Below, piece by piece: positions 63,967-64,000 of a stretch of 64,000 nt of DNA. The notes under the pieces were generated by a model. That model saw only the letters and a list, made by a program, of their open reading frames with translations, was not told where the DNA came from and ran no database searches. Positions within the stretch are counted from its first letter, which is position 1; the number at the start of each line of letters is the position of its first letter. Source of the DNA: Sporosarcina sp. FSL K6-1522 (GTDB lineage: Bacteria; Bacillota; Bacilli; Bacillales_A; Planococcaceae); the NCBI RefSeq assembly GCF_038622445.1, contig NZ_CP152019.1:929501-993500 (forward strand). The letters are read 5' to 3'. The translations under genes were made by a program, and so were the position numbers.

Positions 63967-64000
63967 GGGATTCATCCTTTCACTTAAATTCTAAAAACTC

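Overview
The window looks like a chromosomal segment of a low-to-moderate GC Bacillota, most likely Planococcaceae (Sporosarcina/Lysinibacillus-like). The pointers are Shine-Dalgarno sites close to AGGAGG, frequent TTG/GTG starts, T-box and S-box leaders, sigma-A type promoters, cre-like sites, a SwrC-type RND pump, a SpoIIM-family protein and a full Bacillus-type urease cluster with a urea channel. The taxon is an inference; no rRNA or tRNA gene was seen. I could run no database search, so family calls come from recognised motifs.

Layout. 1-4.4 kb: end of a TauE/SafE permease, then a TetR regulator divergent from an RND efflux pump. 4.5-6.3 kb: T-box leader and an archaeal/eukaryal-type prolyl-tRNA synthetase. 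6.3-11.7 kb: a lantibiotic-immunity-like ABC exporter, a DUF1284 protein, a two-component system and a two-helix membrane protein. 11.7-17 kb: a hairpin-rich repeat, an ECF sigma factor coupled to a membrane esterase, a TsdA-like dihaem cytochrome c, a purine nucleoside phosphorylase and an AlaX-type editing protein. 17-19.1 kb: an AT-rich island of small orphan, immunity-like genes plus a frameshifted remnant, bounded by a duplicated half-terminator. 19.2-22.5 kb: a GlcD-like oxidase with a BASS transporter, divergent from a FadR-type GntR regulator. 22.5-27 kb: Lrp, GNAT, an XRE/membrane trio, a sigma/anti-sigma pair and an FMN reductase.

27.1-36.3 kb: a peptide and cell-wall peptide salvage locus (DppA, LD-carboxypeptidase, M19 dipeptidase, five-gene peptide ABC importer) carrying an intergenic repeat inside the operon. 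36.8-43.3 kb: urea channel and ureABC-EFGD; the urease has all expected catalytic residues, a structured leader and an unusual internal His-rich loop in UreE. 43.6-52.7 kb: a complete glucarate/galactarate pathway to 2-oxoglutarate (permease, GarD, KdgD, semialdehyde dehydrogenase, GudD), plus an ornithine-cyclodeaminase homologue and a GntR regulator, with two cre sites and a 35-bp palindrome over a promoter. 53.2-56.2 kb: thioesterase, then a SAM-I riboswitch controlling a PF04199 cyclase and a YxjG/MetE-like methyltransferase separated by a 108-bp tandem repeat. 56.2-64 kb: SUKH protein, DUF418 membrane protein, SpoIIM-family protein, a second two-component system, a coiled-coil protein and a PepD aminoacyl-histidine dipeptidase.

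The most unusual items are the UreE His loop, the ureA leader, the glucarate operator/promoter, the SAM-riboswitch cyclase-YxjG pair with its tandem repeat, the orphan-immunity island and the GlcD-BASS-GntR module.
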